A stretch of 34,347 nucleotides of DNA from positions 1-34,347 of the forward strand of contig JOHN01000095.1 in the NCBI GenBank assembly GCA_000719695.1. Direction: 5' to 3'. The position numbers were made by a program, and so were the translations under genes. Under the pieces are notes generated by a model that was not told where the DNA came from, ran no database searches, and saw only the letters and a list, made by a program, of their open reading frames with translations. The DNA is from Streptomyces sp. NRRL F-6131 (lineage in GTDB: Bacteria > Actinomycetota > Actinomycetes > Streptomycetales > Streptomycetaceae). Shown piece by piece: positions 22,590 to 31,933 of this stretch; position 1 is the first letter of the stretch, and each line of letters opens with the position of its first letter.

Positions 22590-24314
22590 CTAGCTCATCA
22601 CTTGGAACTCGTACAGCGAGTACCCCCATCCCGTTCCGCGCGCCGTCCCGTACATCCGGACATAGCGGCCAGTGCCGGTGAACCCGGTCAGCGTCTCGGT
22701 ACCTCCGCTGCCGCCGGTACGGGTGTAGACCGTGGTCCAGTTCGTGCCGTCGTTGGAGGTCTGGATCTGGTAGTCCTTCCCGTAGGCCGTCTCCCAAGAC
22801 AGCACCACCTTGGTGAACGTCTGCGGCGTGCCCAGGTCGATCTGCAGCCACTGCGGGTCGCTGAACTGGCTGGACCAGCGGGTCGAGGAGTTGCCGTCCA
22901 CGGCGTTGGACGCCGGGAGGGACGAGTTCTCGACGCTGGATGCGGTCGCGGTGATCGGCGTGCCGCCGGGAACGGTGACTGTGAACGCTAGCGTGCTCTG
23001 GGCGCCGCTGGGGTTGGTGTGGGTGGCGTTGAAGACATTGCTGCCCGCGCGCAACGGGATATTTTGAACTTCCCGCGTATTGGCGGAATAGCCATTGGGG
23101 CCGCTCCAGCTCCAAGAACCGCCACTGGTCGGCCACGGGCCGAGATGCACCGCCGTGCCGGCCGAAGGCACCGTGATCGCGGCAGTTCTCTGCCAGCCGG
23201 AGGCCGCGGTCCACATGTAGGGAGTAATGGGGGTCCCCGTACCATTGACCGCCGCCTTCAGGGCCGTCATCTGGCTGTAGACAGTCGAGTTGTTGATCCT
23301 GCCCGATGTGTCCGTGAACGCCTCGAACATCAGGCTCCCCCCGGCTGCCAAGACGCTCATCGAGTAACTGATGAAATCGGAACCGCCGATGAACTGCTGC
23401 CCCATTGTCAGGTTCCACTGCACCCGGGTTCCATTGCTGTCGGTCCAGCGAGAGGTCGGAGCTGGCACCGAGGCAGGAGGTACATAGCCGGCGGTGAAGT
23501 CGTAATATGGGGCAGCAGTCGGGTTGTCGAACCGCCATTCGTTGTAGCCTATGACGGCATGCGGGTTTCCGGCATGGATGGCAGTGGCGTACTTTTGCGC
23601 TGTAGTGGTGGTGACCCCGAGATAGTGGCTGGTGACGGGGCCGAAGAAGCCGTCTATCCACCAGCCGGAGACCTTTGTTCCATAGTGGGTGGCCCAGCCC
23701 CGGAGAGCGGAGGCCCAATTCGTGTCGCCTGTCGCAGTGTGGTACCAGTCATGGCCGAAGTCGCCGCCGCTGCGGGTGGTGAACCCCAGGTTGTTGGCTA
23801 CGACGGTGTCGTCGATCGCAGGACCTGCGGGGATATAGATGAACATCTTGATGCCCTTGGCGCTCAGGGCATTGGCGATGTCTGTCATCAAGTCCCTGCT
23901 CGTGAGGCGCGAACCCGGAGCCACCCCCGCGAGGGTTTCGTAATCCGGGTTCCCTCCAAAGTAGAAGCCCGTGTTCTGTCCGACATAAACCGCGACCCAG
24001 CTGGCGCCCGTATCGGCCATCTGAGTGGCGAAAGTGGTCACGTCGAAACTGTTCGCCACCGCATTCCAGCCGCCGACTGTGCCACCCTGGTCCACACCTG
24101 TGTTTAAGCGCGAATCTTCGATCTTGATGAACATGCCGTAATGCCCCGACATGAAATCCGTGTCAGGGTTTTGATCGGAAGCGCTTGCCACAGTGGGGCT
24201 CAGGACGCTCCAGCCGAGCGCGCCGGCCAGGGCCGCGCCGCTGCCGGCGGCCAGGAACCCGCGACGGCTAAGATCGGGGGCGGGGTTGGAATCTGCGGGG
24301 TCGTGGGACGGCAT
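22590..24314 (-). CDS. Secreted GH29-like alpha-L-fucosidase with Ig-like and discoidin (CBM32-type) domains
   Basis: The 574-residue protein starts at ATG 24314 after GAGGAGAAG. The Tat signal is SRRGFLAAGSGAALAGALGW, ending in SPTVASA. The catalytic part (about 40-350) is a TIM-barrel with GH29 flavour: SGHYGMFIKIEDSRLN at the first strand, MADTGASWVAVYVG, and SGWWIDGFFGP with D221 at the place of the GH29 nucleophile (normally WFDG). An Ig-like module follows (WSWSGPNGYSANTREVQNIP ... FTVTVPG). The last 140 residues are an F5/8-type C galactose-binding domain (NAVDGNSSTRWSS, PQWLQIDLG, YELF-like SLYEFQVM end). It converges on the GH110-like gene with 9 bases between stops. Exact specificity is uncertain because the GH29 active-site histidines are not all obvious. 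Confidence 0.75.
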   Translation of the reverse strand: MPSHDPADSNPAPDLSRRGFLAAGSGAALAGALGWSVLSPTVASASDQNPDTDFMSGHYGMFIKIEDSRLNTGVDQGGTVGGWNAVANSFDVTTFATQMADTGASWVAVYVGQNTGFYFGGNPDYETLAGVAPGSRLTSRDLMTDIANALSAKGIKMFIYIPAGPAIDDTVVANNLGFTTRSGGDFGHDWYHTATGDTNWASALRGWATHYGTKVSGWWIDGFFGPVTSHYLGVTTTTAQKYATAIHAGNPHAVIGYNEWRFDNPTAAPYYDFTAGYVPPASVPAPTSRWTDSNGTRVQWNLTMGQQFIGGSDFISYSMSVLAAGGSLMFEAFTDTSGRINNSTVYSQMTALKAAVNGTGTPITPYMWTAASGWQRTAAITVPSAGTAVHLGPWPTSGGSWSWSGPNGYSANTREVQNIPLRAGSNVFNATHTNPSGAQSTLAFTVTVPGGTPITATASSVENSSLPASNAVDGNSSTRWSSQFSDPQWLQIDLGTPQTFTKVVLSWETAYGKDYQIQTSNDGTNWTTVYTRTGGSGGTETLTGFTGTGRYVRMYGTARGTGWGYSLYEFQVMS

Positions 24315-24367
24315 TTTCTTCTCCTCGGGGTGTCGGTGCTCGCCGGGCCCGCGCGCAGGCCGGACTG

Positions 24368-24768
24368 TCAGGGTGTGCGGCAGGAGCCGTCGAACCAGAG
24401 GACCTCGGGGTCGTAGTCGGTGATCAGCTCGCTGAGCCGGGCCTTCGGATGTTGTAGTCGTTGACCCGGGTAGGCCACATCGCGAAGCCGTCGTGGTGCT
24501 TGGCGGTGATCGCGCAGCGGCGCTAGATCCACTCGGCCTCCTGGCACGTCGTCCCGTCCGGCCTCGTGCATTCGCCTCGGACGGCCGAGTACCTTCCCCA
24601 GTGCAGGAACATGCCGAACCTCGAGCCACTCCACCACTGGGTGCGCGAGGACGACAGCGGGTCGCCGATGGCGAAGACAGCCTGTTCATTCAAAGGCTCC
24701 TCGGACGTGCCGGGTGGGGAGGGGGCTTGGATCAGAGGGCCTCTTTCCGGGTCCCGCCGGTACCGCAC
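24368..24768 (-). pseudogene. Decayed GH29 alpha-L-fucosidase
   Basis: Three islands of GH29 sequence lie in order on the minus strand in different frames. They are WWSGSRFGMFLHWGRYSAV with E-A-E-W-I (then a stop at 24523), CAITAKHHDGFAMWPTRVND, and ELITDYDPEVLWFDGSCRTP with the nucleophile motif. The spacing is far too short: a true enzyme has about 80-100 residues between these motifs. Deletions have therefore removed most of the gene. It is upstream of, and in the same direction as, the secreted GH29-like gene, and may once have shared its transcript. Confidence 0.82.
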
Positions 24769-25198
24769 GCTTACAGGGCACCAGGCCCCCGTTGTCCGAC
24801 CTGGTCTCGACGACGTCCTATAAGGCGATCATGTATAGCTCATAGATCCGATGCTTGAGGGATCGTCGCATTGGCCCAACCCCCTGTCAATCCCCACAGT
24901 TTGGGCCATCCCTTGCGCGATGAGATCGCCAGCCCAAAGGAATCATCCGATCTTCACTGTCTGAATCTGTAGGCCGCGGGGCTGACTCGGTGGCCGCCCC
25001 CAGGCAGGACAGGAGCGGCGCGAGGCGGCCGCACTCCTGCGGATCGGCGCCGAGCCGGTCTCCGACCGTCGAGCGGCTTGTCAGGTCGGCGGCCGTCGCG
25101 CCCCGGTTTCCGGCCGACGCGGACAACGGCCGGGCGAACACGGTGCGACGCCGGGAGCACTCGCGACAGCACAGCCCACTCGGCACCCGGACTGTCTG
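24769..25198. other. Region without a recognisable gene between the GH29 remnant and the GH36 gene
   Basis: No frame combines a start, a ribosome site and a known motif. Minus-strand frames between 24960 and 25190 have protein-like composition (for example GGGHRVSPAAYRFRQ, reminiscent of an AraC-type C-terminus), but the match is too short to call. The part at 24810-24890 is AT-richer and may hold the promoter of the fucosidase remnant. Confidence 0.4.
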
Positions 25199-27349
25199 TC
25201 AGTCAGCCTTCAGTTCCAGGACGATGGCCTGCGCCGGGTCGAGCAGCGGCGCGGCCACGCCGACGTCGGCCAGCACCGAGCCGCGAAGCCGCACGCTCCC
25301 GCGGGTGAGCCAGGGGACGGGTCGCAGGGGGAAGCTGGTCGGGATGCCGATCTCCGGGCAGGGCGCCACGGTGTAGGTCAGGCCCGGGTCCAGGCCGGGG
25401 AATCGGAGCGGGGGCGGGACGGACTCGGTGGTACGGGTCAGTTGGGCCAGGCTGAAGACGGCATGTCGGCGGTCCTGGGAGACGACGCCCTGCAGCCAGG
25501 CGGCCGGATCGGGGTGGTCGGTGTGGACGGTGGTTCCGGTGTGCAGCAGGTGCCGGAGCCGCTTGTGCAACTGGATCCAGGCGGCCAGCTGGTCGAGTTC
25601 GTCCCTGCTGCAGGTGGTCAGGTCCCATTCGATGCCGGCGTGCCCGAACAGCGCGGTGGCCAGGCGGAAGGCGAGGCTGGTGGTGCGGCCGGTGGTGTGG
25701 GCGGTGGCGGCGCCGACGTGGCAGCCGAGCAGCTCGGGCGGCACCAGCAGCCCGGTCCAGCGCTGGATCGCCTGGCGTTCCAGTGGGTCGATGGTGTCGG
25801 AGGTCCAGACCCGGTCGGTGCGGTCCAGGATGCCGTAGTCCACCCGGGCGCCGCCGGAGGAGCAGGACTCGATCTCGAGCCCGGGGTGCCGGGAGCGGAG
25901 CTCGTCCAGCAGCCGGTAGACGGCCAGGGTCTGGGCGTGCACCCCGCTGGCGCCGTTGTGGACGGCCTCCAGCAGGTCGCGGTTGTGGTCCCACTTGAGG
26001 AAGTCGAGCCGGTACTCGCCGACCAGCGCGTCGAGTTGGGCCAGGATGTGGGTGAAGGCCTCCGGGCGGGCGAGGTCGAGCACCTGCTGGTCCCGGTGCG
26101 GCGCCGCGGTGCGGCCTGGCGCGACCAGGAGCCAGTCCGGGTGGGTGCGGGCCAGGTCGGAGTCGGGGTTCACCATCTCCGGCTCGACCCAGAGTCCGAT
26201 CTGCATCCCCAGCGCTCGCACATGCTCGACGAGCGGGTGCAGCCCGTCCGGCCAGGTGTCCTGGTCCACCGTCCAGTCGCCGAGGCCCGCGGTGGAGTCG
26301 CGGCGCCCGCGGAACCAGCCGTCGTCCAGGACGAAGCGCTCCACCCCTATGTCTGTTGCGAGGTCGGCCAACTCGCGCAGCCTGTCCAGGCGATGGTCGA
26401 AGTAGACGGCCTCCCAGGTGTTGAGCACGACGGGCCGGGGTGTGCGGGGATGGCTGTCCCGAACGCGCAGAAAGCGGTGCAGCCGGTCGGTCAAGCCGTC
26501 CAGCCCCTGGTCCGACCAGGCGAAGTGGATCCACGGGCTCTGGTACGACTGGCCTGCGGCCAGCCGGATCTCGTCGCTCTCGAGCAGCTCGCCGGCGCCG
26601 AGGACCGGGCCGTGTTCGGGGAAGCGCTCGGCGTAGTGGACGTGGTTGCCGCTCCAGCCGGCGTGGACCGCCCAGACCTCACCGTGACGGAAGCCGAACC
26701 CGGGAACTCCGGCGATCAGGAGTCCGGTCGCGTCGTGGCCGGTGCGGCCTCGGCGGGATTCCCGGGCGGTCAGCCCGTGCTGCAGCGCGCGACGCTGGGG
26801 GGTGCGTTCGCCGGACCAGCGACCGGTAAAGTCGAGGACCTCGGCGGCCTGCGGGCCGACCGGGAGCAGGGCCGCCACGGTGCCCAGCGAGAAGCCCCCA
26901 GGCCCCTCGTTCACCACCTCGTGCCGCAGTCGCAGGACGCCGGAGTGCTCCATCCGGAGCTCGGTGCGAACGGTGATCCCCGCCTGGACGTCGCCGGCTT
27001 CGACCAGCACGGTGCCGCCGCCGTCGGGGTGGGTGTCCACGGTGACCGGCCTGGTCTGCCTCAGGCGAAGGTGCGGGAAGCCGCCGTCGCGATGGCCGGC
27101 GATGCCGGGCCGGCCAACCCAGCCGTCGGCCTGCTGGGGGATCAGGCGTGTCAGCACCGGGACCTCGACCGAGGCGACCGGGCTGGGCGGCGTCGTAGCC
27201 AGGGCCAGGTCGTCGAGTGAGTCGAGCGGCCCGGGGTCGGCGCCCCAGTGCAGCACCCGGGGGACGGCCGGGCTGACGGTCTCCAGGATCAGTGCCGTGC
27301 CAGCCGCACGGAGCACCACGATGTCGCAGTGCGCGTCGGCGGCGGTCAT
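25199..27349 (-). CDS. GH36-family alpha-galactosidase (intracellular)
   Basis: The 716-residue enzyme has no signal peptide. The N-terminal beta-sandwich (1 to about 290) and catalytic barrel follow the GH36 plan: LNTWEAVYFDHR, FVLDDGWFRGRRD, GLWVEPEMVNPDSDL. The nucleophile is D454 in DFLKWDHNR. CSSGGARVDYGIL contains the substrate-binding loop, and D518 in VWTSDTIDPLERQ is the acid/base. A C-terminal beta domain ends it. Length matches the usual 700-730. The ATG overlaps the stop of the LacI gene by 4 bases (ATGA), so both come from one transcript and the regulator probably senses a galactoside. The enzyme would hydrolyse imported alpha-galactosides. Confidence 0.93.
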   Translation of the reverse strand: MTAADAHCDIVVLRAAGTALILETVSPAVPRVLHWGADPGPLDSLDDLALATTPPSPVASVEVPVLTRLIPQQADGWVGRPGIAGHRDGGFPHLRLRQTRPVTVDTHPDGGGTVLVEAGDVQAGITVRTELRMEHSGVLRLRHEVVNEGPGGFSLGTVAALLPVGPQAAEVLDFTGRWSGERTPQRRALQHGLTARESRRGRTGHDATGLLIAGVPGFGFRHGEVWAVHAGWSGNHVHYAERFPEHGPVLGAGELLESDEIRLAAGQSYQSPWIHFAWSDQGLDGLTDRLHRFLRVRDSHPRTPRPVVLNTWEAVYFDHRLDRLRELADLATDIGVERFVLDDGWFRGRRDSTAGLGDWTVDQDTWPDGLHPLVEHVRALGMQIGLWVEPEMVNPDSDLARTHPDWLLVAPGRTAAPHRDQQVLDLARPEAFTHILAQLDALVGEYRLDFLKWDHNRDLLEAVHNGASGVHAQTLAVYRLLDELRSRHPGLEIESCSSGGARVDYGILDRTDRVWTSDTIDPLERQAIQRWTGLLVPPELLGCHVGAATAHTTGRTTSLAFRLATALFGHAGIEWDLTTCSRDELDQLAAWIQLHKRLRHLLHTGTTVHTDHPDPAAWLQGVVSQDRRHAVFSLAQLTRTTESVPPPLRFPGLDPGLTYTVAPCPEIGIPTSFPLRPVPWLTRGSVRLRGSVLADVGVAAPLLDPAQAIVLELKAD

Positions 27350-28377
27350 GCGTGCGCCCCGCTGGTCGAGTCGCGGATGACGATTTCGGTGGGCAGCACG
27401 ATCGGCTGCGGTGCCTGCGCGCCGTCGATGATCGACAGCAGCGCCTCCATCGCCCTGGTGCCGATCGCCTCGGCGTCCTGCCGGACGGTGGTCAGCGGCG
27501 GGGCGGTGAACTGGGACAGGTCGATATCGTCGAAGCCGGTCACCGACACGTCCTGGGGCACCCGCAGGCCGTGCTCGTGCAGCGCGCGCAGGATGCCGAT
27601 GGCCATCATGTCGCTCTCGGCGATCACGGCGGTGAAGTCGCGCTCGCGCTCCAGCAGATCGAGTGTCGCGCGGTAGGCGCCGTCGATGGACCAGTCCGAT
27701 CGGCCGATCAGGCCGGGGTCCTCCGGGACGCCCCGGGCGGCCAGTGCCTGGCGGATCCCGGTGAGCCGGTCATGGCCCGATGGGTCGGTCTCGGTGCCGG
27801 TGACCCGGGCGATCCGCCGGTGGCCAAGGTCCAGCAGATGTTCGGTGATCCGCTTGGCGCCCTCGGTGTTGTCACTGGTCACGTAGGTGGCGTGCGAGCC
27901 GCTGCCGATCGAGTCGATGAAGACGGTGGGCAGCTGGGACTCGACCAGGGCCTGGATCCGGACGTCGTCGGGCGGGCAGGCGACCATGATGGTGCCGGCC
28001 ACCCGGCGGGAGCGCAGCAGGCGGACATATCCGTCGCTGGAGGTACTGGTGGGGCGCGAGGGGAGCAGTAGATCGTAGCCGGCCTTCGCCGCGGCGGCCT
28101 CGATGTGGCGCAGCACGTCGAGGTGGAAGTGGTACTGCGGCCGGGTGAGCTGGGACAGCGCCCACATGTCGTTGGAGAAGAAGCCCAGGGCGATTGTCTT
28201 GGAGCGGGCACCGGAGAGGCTCTGCGCGGCTACGTCGGGCTGGTACCCAAGTCGGGCGGCGGCCTCCTCGACGCGTCGCCTGGTCGCCTCGCTGACCTTC
28301 ACCGTGCCGGACAGTACGCGCGATACCGTCGCTCGGGAGACCCCCGCCAGTCGCGCCACTTCCTCACTCGTGGCCAT
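27346..28377 (-). CDS. LacI-family transcriptional regulator of the glycan locus
   Basis: The 343-residue protein starts at ATG 28377 with AGGTGG 4 bases upstream. The HTH is at the very N-terminus (SEEVARLAGVSRATVSRVLS) with the hinge helix around PDVAAQSLSGARS. The ligand domain has the expected core: SDNTEGAKRITEHLLDLGHR, AVIAESDMMAIGILRALHEH and VSVTGFDDIDLSQFTAPPLT. It is divergent from the ABC transporter operon and coupled to the GH36 gene. The shared intergenic region holds promoters in both directions and a palindrome overlapping a -35, so repression of both operons, relieved by a galactoside or fucoside, is the natural model. Confidence 0.92.
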   Translation of the reverse strand: MATSEEVARLAGVSRATVSRVLSGTVKVSEATRRRVEEAAARLGYQPDVAAQSLSGARSKTIALGFFSNDMWALSQLTRPQYHFHLDVLRHIEAAAAKAGYDLLLPSRPTSTSSDGYVRLLRSRRVAGTIMVACPPDDVRIQALVESQLPTVFIDSIGSGSHATYVTSDNTEGAKRITEHLLDLGHRRIARVTGTETDPSGHDRLTGIRQALAARGVPEDPGLIGRSDWSIDGAYRATLDLLERERDFTAVIAESDMMAIGILRALHEHGLRVPQDVSVTGFDDIDLSQFTAPPLTTVRQDAEAIGTRAMEALLSIIDGAQAPQPIVLPTEIVIRDSTSGAHA

Positions 28378-28476
28378 CGTCCACCTTTCCGATTCGAGTC
28401 GCCGACTGGCCCCGCGAGACAGTGGCGACGAGCGTGCATCCATCAGATGTGAACGCGCGTACGTAATGACGAGATC

Positions 28477-28506
28477 AGTATCCGGTCGTCTGATCGGAAT
28501 CGTCAA
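28477..28506 (-). promoter_or_regulatory. Candidate promoter of the lacI-type/GH36 operon
   Basis: On the minus strand TTGACG (complement of 28501-28506) is followed after 18 bases by GATACT (complement of 28477-28482). It lies about 100 bases upstream of the regulator ATG. Confidence 0.5.
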
Positions 28507-28528
28507 CAGCCTTATTAACAGCATAGCT

Positions 28529-28564
28529 TCAACCGTTGACGACGGGATGCGGCCCGCGTAACAT
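28529..28564 (+). promoter_or_regulatory. Candidate promoter and operator of the ABC transporter/fucosidase operon
   Basis: TTGACG (28536-28541), a 17-base spacer, and TAACAT (28559-28564) match the vegetative consensus well. The palindrome TCAAC-C-GTTGA (28529-28539) overlaps the -35 box and has the symmetry of a LacI-family operator. Transcription would start near 28571, leaving a leader of about 140 bases before the lipoprotein gene. Confidence 0.6.
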
Positions 28565-28709
28565 CGCCGACACGTCAGGGATGTACACGCGTTCATGCCC
28601 CTCGGGCAACACCTCCGGGGCCTCCGTGCTCACGGCCTGAACCGCAGGGATTCCATCCACTCCCGCTCCGCCGCCCCTCCCGGGCGGCCCCCCCCGAAGG
28701 ATCACCATC

Positions 28710-30023
28710 ATGCTCAGACGCTCGCGTCGTTCTGTGTTCCTCGCCGCGGCGACGGCCGCCATCATCGGGCTGACCAGCGCCTGCTCCGCGGGTGGCTCGT
28801 CCACGCCGAGTGGCGGCGCCTCGGGCGGCACCACGCTGACGTTCCTCACCTTCGAGACGCCGAACCTGAATGCCGCGTTCTGGGACGCGGCGATAGCACG
28901 GACCAGCGCCAAGGTCCCCGGCGTCACGATCAAGAAGCTGGTGTCGCCGACCACCGACCGCGCGTCGTACGCCAAGCAGCTGCTGGCCTCGGGCCAGCTT
29001 CCGGACCTGATGCTCGGCGTCTCGCCGTCCGACTTCGTCAAGGCCGGCGCCCTGGCCCCGTTCGCGGCCGACCAGCTGAACCAGTTCGAGTACCCGAGCG
29101 CCGGCGCGATCGACGGCAAGACCTACCAGCTGCCGTGGGCGACCCAGGGCGTGCCGTTCGTGTATTACAACAAGGACGACTTCGCCAAGGCCGGCATCGC
29201 GAACCCGCCTACCACCTGGGCGGAGTTCCTGGCCGCCTGCGCCAAGCTCAAGGCTGCCGGCATCACCCCGATCGAGATCGGCGGCGGCGGCACGGACACC
29301 TGGGCCGACCAGTACCCGCTCGTCGCCGCGGTCAGCACGGACCTGTACCCGGCGAACCCGACGTTCCTGGCGGACCTCGCCTCCGGCAAGGCCTCCTTCA
29401 CGGATCCGCGGTTCGTGGCCGCCGCGCAGAAGGTGGCCACGCTCGCCTCGGAGGGCTACCTGGACAAGGCGGGGCTGAGCCGCAGCTACGCCAACACCGA
29501 GCAGGCCTTCCGCGACAACAAGGCCGCCATGTACCCGATGGGCACCTGGTTCCCGGCCTCCGCCGACACCAATCCGCCGTCGTTCGGCGTCGGGGTGTTC
29601 ACCTGGCCCACTGACGGCGGGCAGCCCGCGGTGCCGGTCTTCACGGGCGGCGGCATGACGGTGAGTTCCAAGGCCCCCAACACGTCACTGGCGCAGAAGT
29701 GGGCCCTGGCATTCAGCACCGACAAGGACAACCTCGATGCCCAGGTCAAGGCCGACGGTCTGTTCATGGCGGTCAAGGGCTACACCCCGCCGAGCACCCT
29801 GGGCGCCAACTACATGGCCAGCTACCAGCTGTACCAGGAGGCCGCCACGAACAAGAAGACGGTCAACTCCTTCGGTAGCGAGCAGGGCAGCGGGGCCCTG
29901 CCCAGTGGCGTGACCAACGACATGCAGAAGGCGATCGTCGACCTGATCAACGGCAACAAGAGTGCGGCGCAGTTCGCGCAGGCGATGCAGGACTCCTACA
30001 GGAAGAACACCAACGGCGGCTGA
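28710..30023 (+). CDS. ABC transporter sugar-binding lipoprotein
   Basis: The 437-residue protein starts at ATG 28710 (GAAGGA upstream). It has an RR-containing lipoprotein signal with lipobox LTSAC, C25 being the lipidated residue, then a Gly/Ser linker. The mature part is a family 1 extracellular solute-binding protein: TLTFLTFETPNLNAAFWDAA at the first strand, QLPWATQGVPFVYYNKDDFA, NPPTTWAEFLAACAKLKAAG and the aromatic-rich MYPMGTWFPASAD. It is the first gene of an operon with two permeases and a fucosidase. No ATPase gene is present; many actinobacterial sugar importers share the MsiK ATPase encoded elsewhere. Confidence 0.93.
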   Translation: MLRRSRRSVFLAAATAAIIGLTSACSAGGSSTPSGGASGGTTLTFLTFETPNLNAAFWDAAIARTSAKVPGVTIKKLVSPTTDRASYAKQLLASGQLPDLMLGVSPSDFVKAGALAPFAADQLNQFEYPSAGAIDGKTYQLPWATQGVPFVYYNKDDFAKAGIANPPTTWAEFLAACAKLKAAGITPIEIGGGGTDTWADQYPLVAAVSTDLYPANPTFLADLASGKASFTDPRFVAAAQKVATLASEGYLDKAGLSRSYANTEQAFRDNKAAMYPMGTWFPASADTNPPSFGVGVFTWPTDGGQPAVPVFTGGGMTVSSKAPNTSLAQKWALAFSTDKDNLDAQVKADGLFMAVKGYTPPSTLGANYMASYQLYQEAATNKKTVNSFGSEQGSGALPSGVTNDMQKAIVDLINGNKSAAQFAQAMQDSYRKNTNGG

Positions 30024-30110
30024 GAGCTGGTCTCACGTCGTAGCGGCCGGTGGCCCGCCGAGGGGCGCCGCGCCGCACCGGTGGACCGTCCGTTGAACAG
30101 GAGGAGAACA

Positions 30111-31019
30111 GTGCCGAGCGCACTCAAGACAGCGTCACGAGGAAAACGGCTGCGGACCGGGGGTTTCTGGCTCGGCTTCGCCGGTCCCGGAGTCTTCCTC
30201 TACCTCGCCTTCGTCACGCTGCCCACCGTGATGGCACTGTGGCAGAGCTTCACGAACAAGAACGTGTTCAACCCGCCGACCCGCTGGGTCGGCGTGCAGA
30301 ACTACCAGGACCTGCTCGGCGACCCGGCGTTCCACCACGCCCTGACCAACACGCTCACCCTCGCGGTGCTGACGATCGTCGTCCCCAACGCCCTGGGCCT
30401 GGCCATCGCGATGCTGATCGACCGCTCCAGCCGCTTCTACCGGGCCCTGCGCAGCGTGTTCTTCGTACCGGTCATCCTGTCCGGCGTGGTAGTCAGTGTC
30501 ATCTGGCAGTCGATCCTGGCCGACGGTGGGATCCTGGACACCGCGCTGGCCCAGGTCGGGGTCCACCAGCCCCCCGGCTGGCTGACCGACCGTCACCTCG
30601 CCCTGTACAGCGTGGGAACGGTCGCCATCTGGCAGAGCCTGGGCTTCTGCATCGTGGTCTACCTCGCCGGACTCCAGACCATCCCGGCCGAACTCAACGA
30701 GGCATCCACCCTCGACGGCACCTCCGCGTGGCAGCGCTTCCGCCACATCACCTGGCCCCTGCTCGCACCGGCGATGACGATCAACACGGTCATGCTGCTG
30801 ATCAACGCGTTCAAGACCTACGACCAGGTCCAGGTCATCACCAACGGCGGGCCCGGTACCGACGCGACCACGACCCTGGCCTACAACATCGTCACGATCG
30901 GGTTCAGCGAGAACCGCGTCGGCTACTCCTCGACCTATGCCGTGGTCATGCTCGTCCTGACCGCCGTGGTCTCGACCGTGACCCTTCGACTCCTGCAACG
31001 GCGAGAGCAGAACCTGTGA
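30111..31019 (+). CDS. ABC sugar transporter permease (MalF/UgpA type)
   Basis: The 302-residue protein starts at GTG 30111 after AGGAGGAG. It has six membrane segments; the first is FWLGFAGPGVFLYLAFVTL. The cytoplasmic EAA loop is AELNEASTLDGTSAWQRFRH, the contact to the ATPase. The pattern NTLTLAVLTIVVPNALGLAI is typical of MalF-like permeases. It lies 87 bases after the lipoprotein gene and overlaps the next permease by 4 bases (GTGA). Confidence 0.93.
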   Translation: MPSALKTASRGKRLRTGGFWLGFAGPGVFLYLAFVTLPTVMALWQSFTNKNVFNPPTRWVGVQNYQDLLGDPAFHHALTNTLTLAVLTIVVPNALGLAIAMLIDRSSRFYRALRSVFFVPVILSGVVVSVIWQSILADGGILDTALAQVGVHQPPGWLTDRHLALYSVGTVAIWQSLGFCIVVYLAGLQTIPAELNEASTLDGTSAWQRFRHITWPLLAPAMTINTVMLLINAFKTYDQVQVITNGGPGTDATTTLAYNIVTIGFSENRVGYSSTYAVVMLVLTAVVSTVTLRLLQRREQNL

Positions 31020-31933
31020 AACTCGACTCCCGACCCCAGGAAGCCGCGGCCGACCACGCCGGCCCCTCAACTCCCGCCCCCCGTCGGGGCAAGCGGCCCA
31101 CACGCTGGGCCGACGACCGGATCCCCTGGCTGCGCCCGGTGCTTTCGCTGGTAGCCGCGACGATCTATGCCACACCCCTGTACCTCGTCGTCGCCAACGT
31201 GCTCAAGCCCAACCCCGAGATCGCCGCCACGCCGTGGACCCTGCCGCTGCACCCCACGCTGGCCAACCTGCGCCAGGTGCTCAGCGGCCCCGACCACCTG
31301 TTCTGGAGCGGCCTGCTCAACAGCGTCCAGATCACCGTCATCTCGATGGTCGCCGTCACCGTCACCTCCGCCATGCTCGGCTACGCCATCGCCCGCTCCC
31401 GCCACATCGGCGCCAAAGTGCTGCTGGTCTTCCTGCTCGCCGGCCTCATGGTCCCCGGCGTCGTCATCCTCAACCCGATGGTCCAGATCCTGCGCACCCT
31501 GGGCCTGATGAACACTCTGCCCGGACTCGTCCTGTGCAACATGGGTTACTACGTCCCCTTCGGTGTGTTCCTGTTCGCAGGGTTCATCCGCTCCGTACCC
31601 GTCGAACTCGAAGAGGCTGCCGCCATCGACGGCGCCAGCCGGTTCCGCACCTTCTGGCTCGTGGTCTTCCCACTCCTGCGACCCGCCACCGCCAGCGTGA
31701 TGATCTTCCTCGGGGTCTACCTGTGGAGCGACTTCCTCACCCCCCTGATCATCCTCGGCCCGCAGAACGGCACCACCGTCACCGTCGGCGTCTACCGCGC
31801 CGTCGGCATGCACTCCACCGACTACGGGCAACTCTTCGCGTTCATGCTGCTGGCCTCCCTGCCCGTCCTCGTCCTCTTCCTCGCCTTCCAACGCCACTTC
31901 GTCAAGGGCCTTACCAGCGGAGCCTCCAAATGA
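31016..31933 (+). CDS. ABC sugar transporter permease (MalG/UgpE type)
   Basis: The 305-residue protein starts at GTG 31016 inside the stop of the first permease. A basic cytoplasmic N-terminus is followed by six membrane segments (LVAATIYATPLYLVVANVLK, LLVFLLAGLMVPGVVILNPM). The EAA motif is PVELEEAAAIDGASRFRTFW. It ends with HFVKGLTSGASK, the usual C-terminus of MalG-like permeases. It overlaps the fucosidase gene by 4 bases (ATGA), so transport and intracellular hydrolysis are strictly co-expressed. Confidence 0.93.
   Translation: MKLDSRPQEAAADHAGPSTPAPRRGKRPTRWADDRIPWLRPVLSLVAATIYATPLYLVVANVLKPNPEIAATPWTLPLHPTLANLRQVLSGPDHLFWSGLLNSVQITVISMVAVTVTSAMLGYAIARSRHIGAKVLLVFLLAGLMVPGVVILNPMVQILRTLGLMNTLPGLVLCNMGYYVPFGVFLFAGFIRSVPVELEEAAAIDGASRFRTFWLVVFPLLRPATASVMIFLGVYLWSDFLTPLIILGPQNGTTVTVGVYRAVGMHSTDYGQLFAFMLLASLPVLVLFLAFQRHFVKGLTSGASK

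Noticed and set aside
24887..25186. AraC-type regulator fragment on the minus strand
   Set aside because: Only a short VSPAAYR-like end resembles the family; the upstream part has no consistent helix-turn-helix in any frame.
25442..27220. 592-codon plus-strand frame opposite the GH36 gene
   Set aside because: Shadow frame; the minus strand has intact GH36 catalytic motifs and a coupled start.
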